From Clostridium sp. CAG:1024 (lineage in GTDB: Bacteria > Bacillota > Clostridia > Christensenellales > CAG-138), in contig HF985514.1 of assembly GCA_000432015.1 (NCBI GenBank), positions 70,887 to 86,728 on the forward strand: 15,842 bases of DNA, read 5' to 3'. Both the position numbers and the translations under genes were made by a program. The notes beneath the pieces are model-generated. The model had not been told where the DNA came from. It saw only the letters and a program-made list of their open reading frames with translations, and did not search any database. How positions within the stretch are numbered: position 1 is the stretch's first letter; each line of letters opens with the position of its first letter. Positions 1 to 7,102 of this stretch are shown in pieces.

Positions 1-324
1 GCCGTCACCGCCGATCGCGATCAAACCGTCAAGGCCCAGATATCGGCAGGAGTTGACGGCAAGCTGCAAGCCCTCGGGCGTTTTGAACTCCTCGCAGCGC
101 GCGGTGTAGAGGATCGTGCCGCCTTTGGAGGTGATGCCGTTGACGGAGCGCGCATCCATCTCTACAACGTCGGAGTGGATGAGTCCGTTATATCCGCGGT
201 GGATGCCGATCGGTGTAACACCGTTCTGCGCGCAGGTGCGAACTGCGGCGCGGATCGCCGCGTTCATGCCTGGGGCGTCGCCGCCGCTTGTCAAAATACC
301 GATTCTGCGAATGGTTTCAGCCAT
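1..324 (-). CDS. pfkA: 6-phosphofructokinase, N-terminal part (cut by window edge)
   Basis: This is the first 108 residues of a cytoplasmic glycolytic 6-phosphofructokinase, which phosphorylates fructose 6-phosphate at C1. The reading frame starts at the ATG at 324-322 and runs off the left edge. The nucleotide-binding loop SGGDAPGMN lies at residues 13-21, the substrate-side motif GGTILYTARCEEF at 68-80, and the fragment ends exactly on the GGDG motif at 105-108. In this family a Gly after GGD marks ATP-dependent enzymes, whereas PPi-dependent ones carry Asp, so ATP use is likely. A purine-rich ribosome site (AAAGGGAAG) lies just upstream of the ATG, and a promoter is visible at 363-392. The gene is divergent from the catabolic operon and is probably not functionally linked to it. 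The family call is very secure; the C-terminal half is not in the window. Confidence 0.95.
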   Translation of the reverse strand, partial: MAETIRRIGILTSGGDAPGMNAAIRAAVRTCAQNGVTPIGIHRGYNGLIHSDVVEMDARSVNGITSKGGTILYTARCEEFKTPEGLQLAVNSCRYLGLDGLIAIGGDG

Positions 325-362
325 AATTGCTTCCCTTTCTTTCAGAACAATTCATTTTTTAC

Positions 363-392
363 ATTATACTACTGTACAAAAGCAATGTGCAA
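363..392 (-). promoter_or_regulatory. Sigma-A-type promoter for pfkA
   Basis: Read on the minus strand, TTGCAC (392-387) is followed after 18 nt by a perfect TATAAT (368-363). This sits about 40 nt upstream of the pfkA start codon. The -35 box matches the consensus in 5 of 6 positions. Confidence 0.7.
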
Positions 393-694
393 CAATCCTT
401 GCAATTTGTTTGGAACCATACAAAAATTGAGGATTAAAATGCAGGAAACACAACAAATTCCTGCATATTCAAGAATATTTCTGAAGGTAAAGCGAACACA
501 ATGAACGCAAAAGGGCTTGGAGCTTACGAGTGAAGAAGCGGGAAAATATCACAAAATTAGGCATAAAATTGAAGAAATCCTCTGAAAAATACGGAATGTG
601 ACATGAAAATGGCAGGCAGAATGGCAAAAGACACCGGGAAGCGGATAAGGGAGGGGCGCAACAAAATATACTTTATGTTTTTGCAAGAAAGCTA

Positions 695-723
695 TAGACA
701 AGGATTCATTTCTGCGCTACAAT
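695..723 (+). promoter_or_regulatory. Sigma-A-type promoter of the catabolic operon
   Basis: TAGACA (695-700) and TACAAT (718-723) are separated by exactly 17 nt, each one mismatch or so from consensus. Transcription would begin near 730 and give a leader of about 60 nt before the first gene. The leader has no obvious strong hairpin, so control is more likely at initiation than by attenuation. Confidence 0.65.
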
Positions 724-788
724 AAGCTTGTACCCAATCAAAGGGACGCTACGTTACACATCTGAATCATTATTAAGGAGGCACACAC

Positions 789-1466
789 ATGAGCAAGTAT
801 GACATCCTGGTAGACGAAATGGAAGCGAAACTCCGTCCCCCGACGATCGGCATGAAACCCTATGAGGCGAAGGTAATCCCGCTGACCACCGGTGAGGATA
901 TGCTCGTTCGTGAGGCAACTGACGAGGAGATCGAGATGATCATCGAGGGCATCCGTCCCCTGCTCGACCATCCGAAGGATTTCTATGATATCGTTTCCGC
1001 CCGTATCATCGCGGAAGGTCTCGGCATGCTCCGTCACCGCGTCCAGGACGAATACTTCTTCGTCGGCGCAGTCAACGGTGAGATCGCCGGTATCGTCAAC
1101 GGCCGTCTTGTGAACGACAAGATCGGTATGTCCTACCACACCATGACCCTGAAGCGCGGCGCGCGCGTCGGCGCACAGCTCTTCGCGGCGAAGATGGAGT
1201 ACCACTTCGACTTCATGAACCAGGACGAAGTCTGGATCGTTGCAGAATCCCCGAACGGCTTCAAGCGTTGGATGATCGAGTACGAGCTCGAAGATCGTCC
1301 GCAGTGTCCGCATGAGCTGGGTGGCGTTCCGACCTTCGTTCTCACCCGTGCGCTGTGGGAGAAGCATAAGGCCAACAAGAACGTCGGCATCCGTCCGGCA
1401 GACCTGTTCCCCGAGTGCGTCGAGGCGAACAAAGTCCTCCATATGCCCGCCAAGCTGAACGTCTAA
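789..1466 (+). CDS. GNAT-like acyltransferase-fold protein, first gene of operon
   Basis: The product is a 225-residue soluble protein of unknown reaction. Residues about 38-170 read like a GNAT N-acyltransferase domain. There is an opening strand and helix (MLVREATDEEIEMII), a central VGAVNGEIAGIVNGR strand pair, a helix beginning RGARVGAQLF at 123-132 where the acyl-CoA pyrophosphate loop should be, and a closing strand ending in ESPNGFKRWMIEYELE. The canonical R/Q-x-x-G-x-G/A loop is degenerate, with Arg in place of the first Gly, so CoA binding may be altered or lost. About 55 C-terminal residues follow the domain and are unlike standard GNATs. The start is secure because AAGGAGG at 775-781 is well spaced. 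It lies 28 nt upstream of the thiolase-like gene and is surely co-transcribed. The fold call is moderate and the function open. Confidence 0.6.
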   Translation: MSKYDILVDEMEAKLRPPTIGMKPYEAKVIPLTTGEDMLVREATDEEIEMIIEGIRPLLDHPKDFYDIVSARIIAEGLGMLRHRVQDEYFFVGAVNGEIAGIVNGRLVNDKIGMSYHTMTLKRGARVGAQLFAAKMEYHFDFMNQDEVWIVAESPNGFKRWMIEYELEDRPQCPHELGGVPTFVLTRALWEKHKANKNVGIRPADLFPECVEANKVLHMPAKLNV

Positions 1467-1494
1467 TGACGCGAAAGACAGAAAGGACGAAGAA

Positions 1495-2691
1495 ATGCGC
1501 GAAGTAGGTATTGTTGGCATTGGCCACACCAAGTTCGGCAAGTCGAACGTTCCGTTCATCGACATGGCGTGCGACGCAGCGTTGCAGGCAATGGATGATG
1601 CCGGTGCGAAGACTGGCAGAAAGAATGTCATCGATCAGGTGTTCCTCGGCACGATGGCAGCTGGCATGGTTCAGCGCATCAGCGGACTTGCGTCCGCAGT
1701 CGTCGACACTCTGAATCTCCGCCCCGCGATGGCTGAGACCATCGAGAACGGCCCGGCATCCGGTGCATCCGCCGTCAAGCTCGGCGTGTACGCGATTGCT
1801 TCCGGCGCCTGCGACTGCGTTCTGGTCGTCGGTGCAGAGGGCATGCGTGCGGTTACCGGCTGGGAAGGTACGGACTTCGTTGCAACGATGCTCCATCCCG
1901 AAGCCGAGTACAAGTACGGCATCACCCTGCCGTCCTTTGCGGGCCTGTTCACCCGTCTCTGCATGGATAAGTATGGCGTAACGAGCCGCGACCTGTCCAT
2001 CGTTTCGGTCAAGAACCATGCGAACGCCTGCCTGAACCCCAACGCGCACATCAAGGCGATCGTGAAGCTCGAGCGCATCACGGACGAGCGCATCATCAAC
2101 GCGACGAATCCTCTCGTTGCGGATCCGCTCCGTCAGTATGATATGTGCCCCGTTTCCGACGGCGCTGCGGCAGTGCTGCTCGTTGCGAAAGACAAGCAGG
2201 AAGCGCTGGGCTTTGGCGACAAGAAATTCGTGCGCATCGCGGGCGTTGGTTCCGCGACCGACACGCATGTCGTCGCCAACCGCGAAGTCCCCACGGATCT
2301 GCTGGCAGTCCGTCTGTCCGCCCAGATGGCGTACAAGATGGCAGGCGTCGGCCCCGAGGATATCGACGTTGCCGAGCTGCATGATGCATTCCAGATCCTT
2401 GAGATTGAAGAGTCTGAGGAAGTCGGTCTCTTCCCGCGCGGAACCGGTCATCTGGCCGCCCGCGAAGGCAAGACCGAGATTCACGGCGAGATGCCGATCA
2501 ACACGTCCGGCGGCCTGAAAGCCAAGGGTCACCCGCTGGGTGCGACCGGCGTTTCCCAGATCGTCGAGCTGGTCAAGCAGCTCCGCGGCGAAGCGGGCGA
2601 GCGTCAGGTTCCCGGTGCGAAGACCGCGCTGGCGATCAACTTCGGCGGTTTCGGCAACAACGTCGTTGCAACCGTTCTGACCACGAAATAA
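1495..2691 (+). CDS. Thiolase-fold (SCP2-thiolase-like) protein lacking the catalytic cysteine
   Basis: The product has 398 residues, the normal length for SCP2/archaeal-type thiolases, and starts with the typical REVGIVGIGHTKFG. Family landmarks are the ASG loop at 88-90, SDGAAAVLL at 221-229, HDAF at 296-299 and KGHPLGATG at 344-352 with its active-site His. The nucleophilic Cys expected just before the ASG loop is replaced by Pro87 (codon CCG, 1753-1755). The late-Cys position reads NFGGFG, as in archaeal-type members. An ordinary acyl-enzyme thiolase reaction is therefore unlikely. Related cysteine-less members pair with DUF35 proteins; the steroid retro-aldolase Ltp2, which works with the DUF35 part of ChsH2, is an example. 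The DUF35 gene follows after 13 nt, which fits such a complex. The reaction is probably C-C bond cleavage or acyl transfer on an unknown substrate. Confidence 0.85.
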   Translation: MREVGIVGIGHTKFGKSNVPFIDMACDAALQAMDDAGAKTGRKNVIDQVFLGTMAAGMVQRISGLASAVVDTLNLRPAMAETIENGPASGASAVKLGVYAIASGACDCVLVVGAEGMRAVTGWEGTDFVATMLHPEAEYKYGITLPSFAGLFTRLCMDKYGVTSRDLSIVSVKNHANACLNPNAHIKAIVKLERITDERIINATNPLVADPLRQYDMCPVSDGAAAVLLVAKDKQEALGFGDKKFVRIAGVGSATDTHVVANREVPTDLLAVRLSAQMAYKMAGVGPEDIDVAELHDAFQILEIEESEEVGLFPRGTGHLAAREGKTEIHGEMPINTSGGLKAKGHPLGATGVSQIVELVKQLRGEAGERQVPGAKTALAINFGGFGNNVVATVLTTK

Positions 2692-2704
2692 GGAGGGAAA
2701 GATC

Positions 2705-3070
2705 ATGGAACAAATGTATGCCTACAAGTGCAAAAAGTGCGGTAAGCTCCATCATCCCCGTTACATCGTGTGCCAGAACCCCGATTGCGACGGCCGTGAG
2801 TTCGAGAAGATCCCGCTCGAGGGACACTGCAAGCTGCTGACCTGGACCCGCGTGTTCAATCTGCCCGAGGGCTATATGTGCCCGTGGCTGAACTTCGGCA
2901 TCGTCGAGTTCGACAATGGCGTGCGCGCAACCGGCCAGATCGGCTTTGACGATGGCATCGAGACCGGCATGGATCTCATTGCGACCGTTGGCGTCGTGAA
3001 GGAAAAGGTCATCAAGTACAAGGAGACCGTCGTCGAGCCGCAGTACGGCTTCATCTTCCAGAAGGCGTAA
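2705..3070 (+). CDS. DUF35 zinc-ribbon/OB-fold protein, partner of the thiolase-like protein
   Basis: The product is a 121-residue protein. It has an N-terminal rubredoxin-like zinc ribbon formed by Cys9, Cys12, Cys23 and Cys28, followed by an OB-fold of about 85 residues. The family layout is typical: a YKCKKCGKLHHPRY start, then a LEGHCKLLTWTRVF strand and a hydrophobic barrel. DUF35 proteins (also called ChsH2-C or PhlB-like) bind thiolase-fold enzymes and hold their quaternary structure or position the substrate. The archaeal thiolase/HMG-CoA synthase complex, PhlACB and Ltp2-ChsH2 are the known cases. A strong AAGGAGGG ribosome site overlaps the stop codon of the upstream thiolase-like gene, which fits coupled translation and a stoichiometric complex. 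No catalytic residues are expected in this subunit. Confidence 0.88.
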   Translation: MEQMYAYKCKKCGKLHHPRYIVCQNPDCDGREFEKIPLEGHCKLLTWTRVFNLPEGYMCPWLNFGIVEFDNGVRATGQIGFDDGIETGMDLIATVGVVKEKVIKYKETVVEPQYGFIFQKA

Positions 3071-3077
3071 CGCTCGA

Positions 3078-4016
3078 ATGACCGATCCGTCGGTGATGAA
3101 GGCAAAAGCAGTATGCGGGCGTCTCGCCCGCATACTGCCGGACAATCCCGGGACTGGAATGATCCATTCCGTCTTTGCCCGCGCCGCCAATATCGAGACG
3201 GACTGCGGCCTTGTCACGCTGCTTGCAGCAGGACGGTGCCTGCAGCCAAATTCCGTTCTTCTCGGTGAACCGTTCGATTTCCTTTCCATGGGTTGGAGGG
3301 CGGGCGATCCTGTTCGGCTGAGCCGGGCGTGGATCGAGATCGGGGAGACGGCGCGTATCGATTTGATGAACGCAGAGAAACGGGATCTGTCCGTTTCGAC
3401 CATATTTGCCGACAAACGGAATTACAGCCGTTCGTTTCTCCGACCTGAACCGATCGTCTCGGTTCTGAAAGAGGCGGGGGAGACGAACGGATTGTCGAAT
3501 CTTGCGACCGGTATGGGATCGAATGTCTATTCTGATCTGATTGGTTCGCGCCTGCCCTGCCTGTATGCGGCCGTTGATAACGGCGATAGCATCGCCGCGG
3601 GAAAAGCCGCCGAACGGATCGCAGGCTGCGGCGTAGGTCTCACACCCTCTTCGGACGATTTGCTGACAGGGTATCTTGCCGTGCTGAACGCCATGGCGGA
3701 GCTCGAAGGCGACGAAGAGCGGAAACGGGTCGCCCGGTGCATCGCGGATGCCGCGGCGCAAAAAACCAACCGCATCAGCGGCGCATTTCTCACCGAGAGC
3801 GGCAGAGGACAAATCTCAGAAGACGTACTGCTGCTTCTCAAAGCTCTCTTTTCCAATACAGACGCAGAGCGCATCGGCGCTGCGGCCAAACGTGTTGCAG
3901 CATTCGGCTCTACGTCGGGCACGGATACGCTGACGGGTATCGTGCTCGCAATCATTCATCATAATGGAGGGAAAAACAGTGGTCAAGCTGGAAATCAGAA
4001 AGAATGCCTATTTTGA
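3078..4016 (+). CDS. DUF2877 (YlbF/AllH-like) subunit of oxamate-carbamoyltransferase-type complex
   Basis: The product is a 312-residue cytoplasmic protein of the DUF2877 family, somewhat longer than E. coli YlbF. Hallmarks are GMIHSVFARAANI at 27-39, the glycine-rich acidic motif GCGVGLTPSSDDLLTG at 183-198, and GSTSGTDTLTG at 277-287. In E. coli the YlbF, FdrA and YlbE proteins (AllH, AllF, AllG) together act as oxamate carbamoyltransferase in anaerobic allantoin use; the same three families are adjacent here in a different order. The ATG lies 7 nt after the DUF35 stop with only a weak ribosome site, suggesting coupled translation. A perfect 14-bp hairpin lies within the first 20 codons. 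Codon use (AGG, CGG, ATA, GGA) is less biased than in its neighbours, so it may be made at a lower level. The 3' end overlaps the start of fdrA. Confidence 0.85.
   Translation: MTDPSVMKAKAVCGRLARILPDNPGTGMIHSVFARAANIETDCGLVTLLAAGRCLQPNSVLLGEPFDFLSMGWRAGDPVRLSRAWIEIGETARIDLMNAEKRDLSVSTIFADKRNYSRSFLRPEPIVSVLKEAGETNGLSNLATGMGSNVYSDLIGSRLPCLYAAVDNGDSIAAGKAAERIAGCGVGLTPSSDDLLTGYLAVLNAMAELEGDEERKRVARCIADAAAQKTNRISGAFLTESGRGQISEDVLLLLKALFSNTDAERIGAAAKRVAAFGSTSGTDTLTGIVLAIIHHNGGKNSGQAGNQKECLF
3108..3138 (+). promoter_or_regulatory. Perfect 14-bp hairpin inside the 5' end of the DUF2877 gene
   Basis: The arm GCAGTATGCGGGCG at 3108-3121 is perfectly complementary to 3125-3138, with only TCT between them. 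It starts 30 nt after the DUF2877 start codon and 37 nt after the DUF35 stop. No U-tract follows, so it is not a standard terminator. It is translated (residues 11-21) but could stall ribosomes, or mark a 3' end that stabilises the upstream mRNA. Confidence 0.6.
3966..3971 (+). promoter_or_regulatory. Ribosome binding site that decides the fdrA GTG start
   Basis: GGAGGG at 3966-3971 lies 7 nt before the GTG at 3979. An in-frame ATG at 3964 overlaps this site and has no ribosome site of its own, so the GTG is the more likely start. Confidence 0.65.
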
Positions 4017-5541
4017 TTCCGTTACCCTCATGCTCATCTCCAAAGACCTGAAGAAGATCGACGGCGTAAAGGAAGCGCTGGTCGGCATGGGTACCGAGCT
4101 CAACGTCGAGATCGCCCATAACATCGGTCTTGCGACCCCTGAGTTTGACGCAAACGTCACGGCGAACGATTTCTTCGTAGCCGTCGAGTGCGACAGCGAC
4201 GAGGTGTTCGAGGAGGCGCAGAAGAAGGTAGAGGAACTGCTCAACAAGAAGTCCGAGCAGAAGGAAGCAACCTACTATCCGCCCACGCTGGAAGGCGCCA
4301 TCAAGATCGATCCCGATCTGAACATGGCCGTCATTTCCGTCCCCGGCAAGTTCGCGGCTGATGTTGCGCAGAGCTGCCTTGACAGAGACATTAACGTTAT
4401 GCTGTTCTCGGACAACGTCACCATCGAAGAGGAGAAAGCGCTGAAAGAGTGCGCCTTCAAGAAGGAACTCCTCGTTATGGGACCTGACTGCGGAACCGCG
4501 ATTATCAATAACGTACCGCTGGCCTTTGCGAACGTCGTTCCGAAGGGCAACATCGGTATGGTCTGCGCATCCGGTACGGGCACGCAGGAGGTTTCCTCCA
4601 TCATCGCGCAGCTCGGCGCCGGCGTATCGCAGGTTATCGGCACCGGCGGCCGCGACCTCAAGAAGGAGATTGGCGGCCTCATGATGAAGCTCGGTCTTGA
4701 CGCGCTCATTAACGACCCGAACACGAAGGTGATCACGCTTGTCTCCAAGCCCCCGGCCAAGGAGATCGCTTCCGAGATCCTCGACATCGCGAAGAACGCC
4801 GGCAAACCCGTTGTGGTCTGCTTCATCGGCGGCGACCGTGCCGAGATCGAAGCAAAGGGCCTGGTCGCAGCGGTCTCCCTTGAGGACGCCGCACACAAGG
4901 CGGTCGCGCTTCTGCGCGGCGAGCCCGTTCAGGACTTTGTCGAGTTCACCATGGGCGAGGAGAAAGCCGAAGCGCTGGCGAAGGAGATCGCAGGCAAGAT
5001 GGCGCCGACCCAGAAGTATGTCCGCGGATTCTACACCGGCGGCACGCTCTGCGACGAGGCCATGAAGCTGATGATCGGCAACCTCGGACATATCTACTCC
5101 AATATCCCGCTCCATGCAGAGGATAAGCTCGAGAACGCGCGTACAGGCAAGAGCCGTGAGCATACGTTCCTCGACTTTGGCGACGATGAGTTCACCGTTG
5201 GCCGTCCGCATCCGATGATTGACCCGAGCCTCCGCGCTGAGCGCGTCATCACAGACGGTCAGGATCCGGAGACCGCGGTCATCATGTGTGACTGCGTTAT
5301 CGGCTACGGTTCTCACGAAGATCCCGCCGCAGACCTTTCCGACGCGATCCGTACCGCAAAGGCGGACGCCGAGAAGGAAGGCCGTCACCTCTGCTGCGTC
5401 TGCGCAGTGTGCGGCACCGAGGGCGACCCGCAGTGCCTGTCCAAGACGCAGAAGAAGCTCGAGGACGCAGGCGCTGTCGTGCTCCCGTCCAACGCACAGG
5501 CAACGCGCTTTGTTGAGCGCATCCTTGCGAACCTGAAATAA
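3979..5541 (+). CDS. fdrA: FdrA/AllF-type carbamoyltransferase subunit (succinyl-CoA-synthetase-alpha-like)
   Basis: The product has 520 residues from the GTG start (525 if the ATG at 3964 is used). FdrA proteins have the fold of the succinyl-CoA ligase alpha subunit, repeated as two CoA-binding-like halves. Visible hallmarks, counted from the GTG, are NAYFDSVTLM near the N-terminus, MGPDCGTAIINNVPLAFANV at about 167-186, ASGTGTQEV at about 197-205, GTGGRDLKKEIGG at about 221-233 and HPMIDPSLR in the C-terminal half. E. coli FdrA (AllF) is a subunit of oxamate carbamoyltransferase, which interconverts oxalurate plus phosphate with oxamate plus carbamoyl phosphate. The true ureido substrate here is not shown by sequence. 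The gene overlaps the end of the DUF2877 gene out of frame by 38 nt and is followed after 13 nt by the DUF1116 gene, whose ribosome site overlaps this gene's stop. Confidence 0.92.
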   Translation: MVKLEIRKNAYFDSVTLMLISKDLKKIDGVKEALVGMGTELNVEIAHNIGLATPEFDANVTANDFFVAVECDSDEVFEEAQKKVEELLNKKSEQKEATYYPPTLEGAIKIDPDLNMAVISVPGKFAADVAQSCLDRDINVMLFSDNVTIEEEKALKECAFKKELLVMGPDCGTAIINNVPLAFANVVPKGNIGMVCASGTGTQEVSSIIAQLGAGVSQVIGTGGRDLKKEIGGLMMKLGLDALINDPNTKVITLVSKPPAKEIASEILDIAKNAGKPVVVCFIGGDRAEIEAKGLVAAVSLEDAAHKAVALLRGEPVQDFVEFTMGEEKAEALAKEIAGKMAPTQKYVRGFYTGGTLCDEAMKLMIGNLGHIYSNIPLHAEDKLENARTGKSREHTFLDFGDDEFTVGRPHPMIDPSLRAERVITDGQDPETAVIMCDCVIGYGSHEDPAADLSDAIRTAKADAEKEGRHLCCVCAVCGTEGDPQCLSKTQKKLEDAGAVVLPSNAQATRFVERILANLK

Positions 5542-5554
5542 GGAGGAACGGACA

Positions 5555-6979
5555 ATGAGTAAGCTGAATGAACTGTTCCAGAAAGATCTTCATGTCGTCA
5601 ACTTTGGTATCGAGTCCTTCTATAAAGATCTCGTGAGCCAGAGAGTTCCCGCGGTCCATGTGGACTGGAAGCCCGTTGCAGGCGGCGATAAGGTCGCGGC
5701 AGGGAACCTCCGCAAGCTGAAGAACCCGGAGCTCGCTGCAAAGATCGAAGAGGCGAACAAGGAAGCCCTCCGCCGCATTCTCGCCGCACAGCCGACGCTG
5801 GTCGGTTTGGGCATCGCGGGCGAGGTCATCCCCGGCATGACCAAGAAGACGATCCTGCATGCAGGTCCTCCGGTCACCTGGGAGCGCATGAGCGGCCCGC
5901 AGAAGGGCGCAGTCATGGGCGGCCTGATCTATGAAGGCCTTGCCAAGGATCTGAAAGAAGCCGAAGAGCTCGCCGCATCCGGTGAGATCAAGTTCGATCC
6001 CTGCCATATGCACAGCGCAGTCGGCCCCATGGCGGGCGTAGTGACGGCGTCTATGCCGGTCTGGATCCTCAAGAACAAGACCTTCGGGAATTATGCGTAC
6101 TGCACGATCAACGAAGGCCTCGGCAAGGTGCTCCGCTTCGGCGCATGCGACGACGAGGTTCTGACGCGCCTGCGCTGGATGGAGAAGGATCTCTATCCTG
6201 TGCTGAAGGCGGCTGTGGAGTACAAGGGCGAGATCGACATCAAGGTCCTGATCGCAAAGCTGCTCCAGATGGGCGACGAAGCGCATAACCGCAACGAGGC
6301 CGGTACGTCTTTGCTCATCCGTGAGCTCGTTCCCGGCATCATGGAAGCGAACTTCCCCGAGGAGCAGAAGATGGCCGCTTATAATTTCATAAACGGCAAC
6401 AACCACACCTTCCTGAATATCTCCATGCCCGCATGTAAGTGCACCATGGATCCGATCTTTGATATCCCGTACTGCACCGTGGTCGCTACCATGTGCCGCA
6501 ACGGCACGGATTTCGGTATCCGTGTTGCGGGTCTCGGACCGGACAAGTGGTTCACCGGCCCCGCCGAGATGGTCAAGGGACTGTACTTCCCGGGCTTCGA
6601 CGAGAGCGATGCTGCGCCGGATCTCGGCGACTCCTGCATCACCGAGACGACCGGTATCGGCGGCTTCTGCATGGCAGCGGCTCCCGCAATCGTCCAGTTC
6701 GTCGGCGGACAGGTCAGCGATGCGCTGAACTATTCCAAGCAGATGTATGAGATCACCGTGGGCGAAGGCCAGGCGTACAAGATCCCGGCGCTCGACTTCC
6801 GCGGCAGTGCGACCGGCATCGATGTGCTGAAGGTCATCGAAACCGGCATCCGCCCGATCATCAATACCGGTATTGCGCACAAGGATCCCGGCGTGGGTCA
6901 GGTCGGCGCAGGTATCGTCAACCCGCCGGAAGAGTGCTTCAAGAAGGCGCTCGCAGCCTGCGCGGAAGCTTGGGCATAA
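5555..6979 (+). CDS. DUF1116 (YlbE/AllG-like) subunit of oxamate-carbamoyltransferase-type complex
   Basis: The product is a 474-residue cytoplasmic protein matching the DUF1116/YlbE family along its whole length. Diagnostic stretches are QPTLVGLGIAGEVIPGM at 79-95, PPVTWERMSGPQKGAVMGG at 105-123, FDPCHMHSAVGPMAG at 147-161 and NEGLGKVLRFGA at 186-197. In E. coli the homologue (AllG) works with FdrA and YlbF as oxamate carbamoyltransferase, which recovers carbamoyl phosphate for ATP synthesis. A strong AAGGAGG overlaps the fdrA stop, so translation is coupled. No carbamate kinase gene follows, unlike the E. coli locus. Instead a 161-nt hairpin-rich spacer leads to a cyclase-family hydrolase. 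The family call is secure; the physiological substrate is inferred. Confidence 0.92.
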   Translation: MSKLNELFQKDLHVVNFGIESFYKDLVSQRVPAVHVDWKPVAGGDKVAAGNLRKLKNPELAAKIEEANKEALRRILAAQPTLVGLGIAGEVIPGMTKKTILHAGPPVTWERMSGPQKGAVMGGLIYEGLAKDLKEAEELAASGEIKFDPCHMHSAVGPMAGVVTASMPVWILKNKTFGNYAYCTINEGLGKVLRFGACDDEVLTRLRWMEKDLYPVLKAAVEYKGEIDIKVLIAKLLQMGDEAHNRNEAGTSLLIRELVPGIMEANFPEEQKMAAYNFINGNNHTFLNISMPACKCTMDPIFDIPYCTVVATMCRNGTDFGIRVAGLGPDKWFTGPAEMVKGLYFPGFDESDAAPDLGDSCITETTGIGGFCMAAAPAIVQFVGGQVSDALNYSKQMYEITVGEGQAYKIPALDFRGSATGIDVLKVIETGIRPIINTGIAHKDPGVGQVGAGIVNPPEECFKKALAACAEAWA

Positions 6980-6980
6980 A

Positions 6981-7102
6981 GGACAGTCTGTCCGCATAAG
7001 GTCTCGAGAGCATACGCTCCAGACCGTAAACCGATAGGCGGGGGCATCCCCGCAAAACCGTAGGGTACAAGGCGTTCGACCGGCGAACACCGGTTGGATG
7101 CC
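6981..7102 (+). ncRNA. Structured intercistronic RNA element with four successive hairpins
   Basis: The spacer between the DUF1116 and cyclase genes folds almost end to end. GGACA pairs with TGTCC across 6981-6993. GGTCT/AGACC encloses GAGC/GCTC across 7000-7025. A perfect GCGGGG/CCCCGC stem with a GCAT loop spans 7038-7053. A 13-bp stem (three G-U pairs) joins 7071-7083 to 7090-7102 around a CGAACA loop. An alternative short stem, GTTCG (7074-7078) with CGAAC (7084-7088), would compete with the last one. No U-tract follows and the cyclase ribosome site (7126-7132) lies in an unpaired tail. It could be a riboswitch-like element, an RNA-processing or stability element, or an intergenic repeat. 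I do not recognise a known class. Confidence 0.45.

Larger units (their letters stand above)
325..788. other. Divergent intergenic region, no gene seen
   Basis: This 464-nt stretch separates divergent pfkA from the catabolic operon. It is clearly more AT-rich than the genes on either side. It holds the pfkA promoter near its left end and the operon promoter near its right end. The roughly 300 nt between them (393-694) has no open frame with a credible start and ribosome site, and no strong hairpin or tandem repeat that I can see. A transcription-factor site would be expected here because no regulator is encoded in the window, but I cannot identify one. Confidence 0.6.

Noticed and set aside
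1..324. PPi-dependent phosphofructokinase
   Set aside because: The motif at the edge reads GGDG, the ATP-type residue, rather than GGDD. The next residues are outside the window, so this rests on one position.
116..504. Two overlapping open frames on the plus strand opposite pfkA and its upstream region
   Set aside because: They lie antisense to a clearly recognisable phosphofructokinase, have no ribosome site and encode low-complexity, non-homologous protein.
1495..2691. Ordinary acetyl-CoA acetyltransferase annotation
   Set aside because: The nucleophilic Cys position is Pro87. The fold is thiolase-like but the standard mechanism is not supported.
3108..3138. Intrinsic terminator between the DUF35 and DUF2877 genes
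   Set aside because: The stem is strong, but no U-tract follows and it lies inside a conserved coding region.
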